From Actinomycetes bacterium (lineage in GTDB: Bacteria > Actinomycetota > Actinomycetes > Propionibacteriales > Propionibacteriaceae), in contig JAEYNS010000328.1 of the NCBI GenBank assembly GCA_023412435.1, forward strand, positions 1 to 6,694: a DNA stretch of 6,694 bases. The letters run 5' to 3'. Both the position numbers and the translations under genes were made by a program. Under the pieces are notes generated by a model, which saw nothing but the letters and a program-made list of their open reading frames with translations, made no database searches and had not been told where the DNA came from. Positions 4,030 through 6,694 of the stretch are shown here, piece after piece (position 1 is the first letter of the stretch; every line of letters starts with the position of its first letter).

Positions 4030-6694
4030 ATGACCCGCGCGATCATCGACGGGAACGAGGCCGCGGCGTCGGCCGCCTACCGGCTCAACGAGCTCTGCAG
4101 CATCTACCCGATCACCCCGAGCTCGACCATGGCCGAGCTCGCCGACGAGTGGTCGGCCCAACACCGGGCGAACGTCTACGGGATGGTTCCCACCGTCGTC
4201 GAGATGCAGTCCGAGGGCGGTGCCGCCGGGGCGCTGCACGGCGCCCTGCAGGGCGGCGCGCTGTCGACCACCTTCACGGCCAGCCAGGGCCTGCTGCTGA
4301 TGATCCCCAACATGTACAAGATCGCCGGCGAACTCACCTCGACGGTCTTCCACGTCGCGGCCCGTTCCCTGGCAGCCCAGGGGCTGTCGATCTACGGCGA
4401 CCACCAGGACGTGATGGCGGTGCGGCAGACCGGGTTCGCGCTGCTGTGCTCCGCATCGCCGCAGGAGGCCCACGACCTGGCCGCGATCTCCCAGTTGGCC
4501 ACCCTGACCAGCCGGATCCCGTTCCTGCACTTCTTCGACGGGTTCCGCACCTCGCACGAGGTGAACGTGGTCGACCTGCTGAGCGACGACCAGCTGCGCG
4601 AGCTGGTCCCCGAGAACCTGGTCAGGGCCCACCGCCGCCGTGCGCTGTCGCCCGAGCACCCCTACATCCGCGGCACCGCCCAGAACCCCGACACCTACTT
4701 CCAGTCCCGCGAGACGGTCAACCCGTTCTACGCCGCGGTTCCCGAACTGGTCGAGCAGGCGATGGACCGCTTCGGCACCCTCACCGGGCGGCGGTACCGG
4801 CTCGTCGAGTACTACGGCGACCCCGAGGCCGAGCGGGTGACGGTGATCATGGGCTCCGGAGCGCAGACCGTTCGCAAGACCGTCGAGCACCTCAACGCCG
4901 CAGGCGCGAAGGTCGGCGTGGTGCAGATCAGGCTGTACCGGCCCTTCCCCGTCGACCAGGTCCTCGCCGCGATCCCGGCCAGCGCCCGGACGGTGGCGGT
5001 GCTCGACCGTACCAAGGAGCCCGGCTCCGGCGGTGAGCCGCTGTTCCTCGACGTCACCGCCGCCCTCGGCGAGGCCTACGCCGCCGGGCTGCGCGACCGG
5101 CTGCCGGTCGTGGTGGGCGGCCGCTACGGCCTGTCCAGCAAGGAGTTCACCCCCGGCATGGTCGCGGGGATCTACGACGAGCTGGCCGGGCCCCACCCGC
5201 GTCCGCGGTTCACCATCGGCATCAACGACGACGTCACGCACACGTCGCTGGACTACGATCCCGGCCTCGACATCGAGGACCCGCTCACCGTGTCGGCGGT
5301 GTTCTACGGCCTGGGCTCCGACGGCACCGTGGGCGCCAACAAGAACACCATCAAGATCATCGGCGAGATGCCGGACACCTATGCGCAGGGCTACTTCGTG
5401 TACGACTCGAAGAAGTCGGGCTCGCGCACGGTCTCGCACCTGAGGTTCGGGCCCAGGCCGATCGAGGCGCCCTACCTGATCAACTCCGCCGGCTTCATCG
5501 GCTGCCACTCCTGGTCGATCCTTGAGCGGGTCGACGTCCTGGAGTACGCCCGGCCCGGCACCGTGCTGCTGGTCAACACCCCCTACCCGATCAACGAGGT
5601 CTTCTCCCGGCTGCCGCGCACCCTGCAGGAGCGGATCATCCAGCTCGGCATCGAGCTGTGGGCGATCGACGCCAACCTGGTGGCCCGCAAGGCCGGGATG
5701 GGCAGGCGCACCAACACGGTGCTGCAGACCTGCTTCTTCGCGATCTCGAAGGTGATGCCGCGGGAGGTGGCCATCGCCCAGGTGAAGAAGGCGATCCGCA
5801 AGACCTACGCCCGCAAGGGCGCCGACGTGGTGGCCAAGAACGAGGCCGCGGTGGACGCGTCCATCGCCGACCTGCATCGCGTCGCGGTGCCCGCCGCGCC
5901 GGCCAGCGAGCAGCCGATGATCCCGCCGGTGCCCGCCGACGCCCCCGACTTCGTCCGGACGGTGACCGCCTCCATGCTGGCCGGCACGGGCGACCAGCTG
6001 CCGGTCAGCGCGCTGCCGGTGGACGGCACCTACCCGTCCGGCACCACCAGGTACGAGAAGCGGAACATCTCCGACATCATCGCCGAGTGGGACGCCGAGG
6101 CCTGCATCCAGTGCGGCAACTGCGCCTTCGTCTGCCCGCACGCGGTGCTGCGCGCCAAGTACTACACCGAATCGGCCCTCGAGGGCGCACCGGAGGGCTT
6201 CCAGTCCGCGCCGCTGAACGCCGCGGGCTTCCCCGGCTCCCGCTACACCCTGCAGGTCTACGCCGAGGACTGCACCGGCTGCGGGCTGTGCGTCGAGGCC
6301 TGCCCCGTGAAGCCGATCGGCGGCGGCAACCGGCGCGCGATCAACCTTGCGCCGGTGCTGGAGCGGACGACCCAGAAGCGCAACGTCGCCTTCTTCGAGA
6401 CCATCCCGGTCAACCGCCGCTCCCGCATCGACTTCGCCAATGTCCGCGGCACCCAGTTCCTCGAGCCGCTGTTCGAGTTATCCGGAGCCTGCTCGGGGTG
6501 CGGCGAGACGCCGTACCTGAAGCTGCTCACCCAGCTGTTCGGCGGCCGGGCGACGGTCGCCAACGCCACCGGCTGCTCGTCCATCTACGGCGGGAACCTG
6601 CCGACCACGCCGTGGGCGTCCAACAAGTACGGACGCGGACCGGCCTGGTCGAACTCGCTGTTCGAGGACAACGCGGAGTTCGGCCTCGGGCTGC
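4030..6694 (+). CDS. nifJ: Pyruvate:ferredoxin (flavodoxin) oxidoreductase, NifJ type (3' end beyond window)
   Basis: This enzyme oxidatively decarboxylates pyruvate with CoA to acetyl-CoA and CO2, reducing ferredoxin or flavodoxin. The frame is open from ATG 4030 to the right edge: 888 codons, against about 1,170-1,200 for single-chain PFORs, so the last quarter is missing. Domains in order: POR N-terminal domain (~1-240) with YPITPSS (Thr29 or neighbours near substrate), EMQSEGGAAG (Glu62 as the thiamine-diphosphate-activating Glu) and Arg112 in HVAARSLAAQ; PFOR domain II (~265-390) with RLYRPF (301-306), KEPGSGGEPL and GGRYGLSSKEFTPGM; gamma-type domain (~420-600) with GLGSDGTVGANKNTIK from 427 and DSKKSGSRTVSHLRFGP; an EKR-type linker (~610-680); a ferredoxin domain with Cys692, 695, 698, 702 and Cys748, 751, 754, 758; and the start of the thiamine-binding domain with Cys821, Cys824 and Cys849, three ligands of the proximal cluster, the fourth lying past the edge. 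Assignment is secure. Pyruvate is the expected substrate for this single-chain architecture, although other 2-oxoacids cannot be excluded. Residue 817 is a lone TTA leucine codon. Confidence 0.97.
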   Translation, partial: MTRAIIDGNEAAASAAYRLNELCSIYPITPSSTMAELADEWSAQHRANVYGMVPTVVEMQSEGGAAGALHGALQGGALSTTFTASQGLLLMIPNMYKIAGELTSTVFHVAARSLAAQGLSIYGDHQDVMAVRQTGFALLCSASPQEAHDLAAISQLATLTSRIPFLHFFDGFRTSHEVNVVDLLSDDQLRELVPENLVRAHRRRALSPEHPYIRGTAQNPDTYFQSRETVNPFYAAVPELVEQAMDRFGTLTGRRYRLVEYYGDPEAERVTVIMGSGAQTVRKTVEHLNAAGAKVGVVQIRLYRPFPVDQVLAAIPASARTVAVLDRTKEPGSGGEPLFLDVTAALGEAYAAGLRDRLPVVVGGRYGLSSKEFTPGMVAGIYDELAGPHPRPRFTIGINDDVTHTSLDYDPGLDIEDPLTVSAVFYGLGSDGTVGANKNTIKIIGEMPDTYAQGYFVYDSKKSGSRTVSHLRFGPRPIEAPYLINSAGFIGCHSWSILERVDVLEYARPGTVLLVNTPYPINEVFSRLPRTLQERIIQLGIELWAIDANLVARKAGMGRRTNTVLQTCFFAISKVMPREVAIAQVKKAIRKTYARKGADVVAKNEAAVDASIADLHRVAVPAAPASEQPMIPPVPADAPDFVRTVTASMLAGTGDQLPVSALPVDGTYPSGTTRYEKRNISDIIAEWDAEACIQCGNCAFVCPHAVLRAKYYTESALEGAPEGFQSAPLNAAGFPGSRYTLQVYAEDCTGCGLCVEACPVKPIGGGNRRAINLAPVLERTTQKRNVAFFETIPVNRRSRIDFANVRGTQFLEPLFELSGACSGCGETPYLKLLTQLFGGRATVANATGCSSIYGGNLPTTPWASNKYGRGPAWSNSLFEDNAEFGLGL

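Noticed and set aside
2355..4046. 563-codon open frame on the minus strand opposite the GltD-like gene
   Set aside because: Same artefact of codon bias; repetitive valine/aspartate/leucine-rich translation and no domain, while the plus strand shows complete cofactor motifs.
4015..6141. Long 708-codon open frame on the minus strand opposite nifJ
   Set aside because: It lies wholly antisense to a well-matched NifJ and its translation is low-complexity (rich in G, V, R, D, H, L) with no motif. Long antisense frames are expected opposite genes with G/C-biased third positions.

Overview
This is a very GC-rich window with strongly G/C-ending codons. That, together with a NifJ-type pyruvate:ferredoxin oxidoreductase, suggests a high-GC actinomycete with anaerobic or facultative metabolism. 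Propionibacteriaceae or a relative would fit, but no gene here fixes the taxon. No RNA genes, mobile elements, CRISPR arrays or integration scars were seen.

Left part (1-1186, + strand): the 3' portion of a gene that begins upstream of the window. It encodes a cysteine-free, beta-rich protein: the end of a bacterial Ig-like domain followed by what looks like a beta-propeller. It is probably exported. It converges, with a 12-nt gap, on an alpha/beta hydrolase on the - strand (1199-2200).

Middle (2201-2405): a short divergent intergenic region. It should hold the promoters of the hydrolase (leftward) and of the redox operon (rightward). It contains a 7-bp direct repeat, TCACCTA, at 9-bp periodicity and two weak -10-like hexamers.

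Right part (2406-6694, + strand): a two-gene operon. The first gene encodes a 540-residue GltD/NfnB-like FAD- and NAD(P)H-binding oxidoreductase with a C-terminal double-cluster ferredoxin domain. One nucleotide after its stop comes nifJ, whose ribosome-binding site lies inside the end of the first gene. nifJ runs off the right edge with 888 codons visible. The coupling suggests that electrons from pyruvate oxidation by NifJ pass through the partner's iron-sulfur clusters and FAD to NAD(P)+, or the reverse. That is an inference from domain content and gene order. The main points worth checking are this NifJ/GltD-ferredoxin pairing, the reduced cysteine set in the partner's N-terminal domain, a lone TTA codon in nifJ, and the direct repeat in the divergent control region. 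I did not find a clearly novel system.
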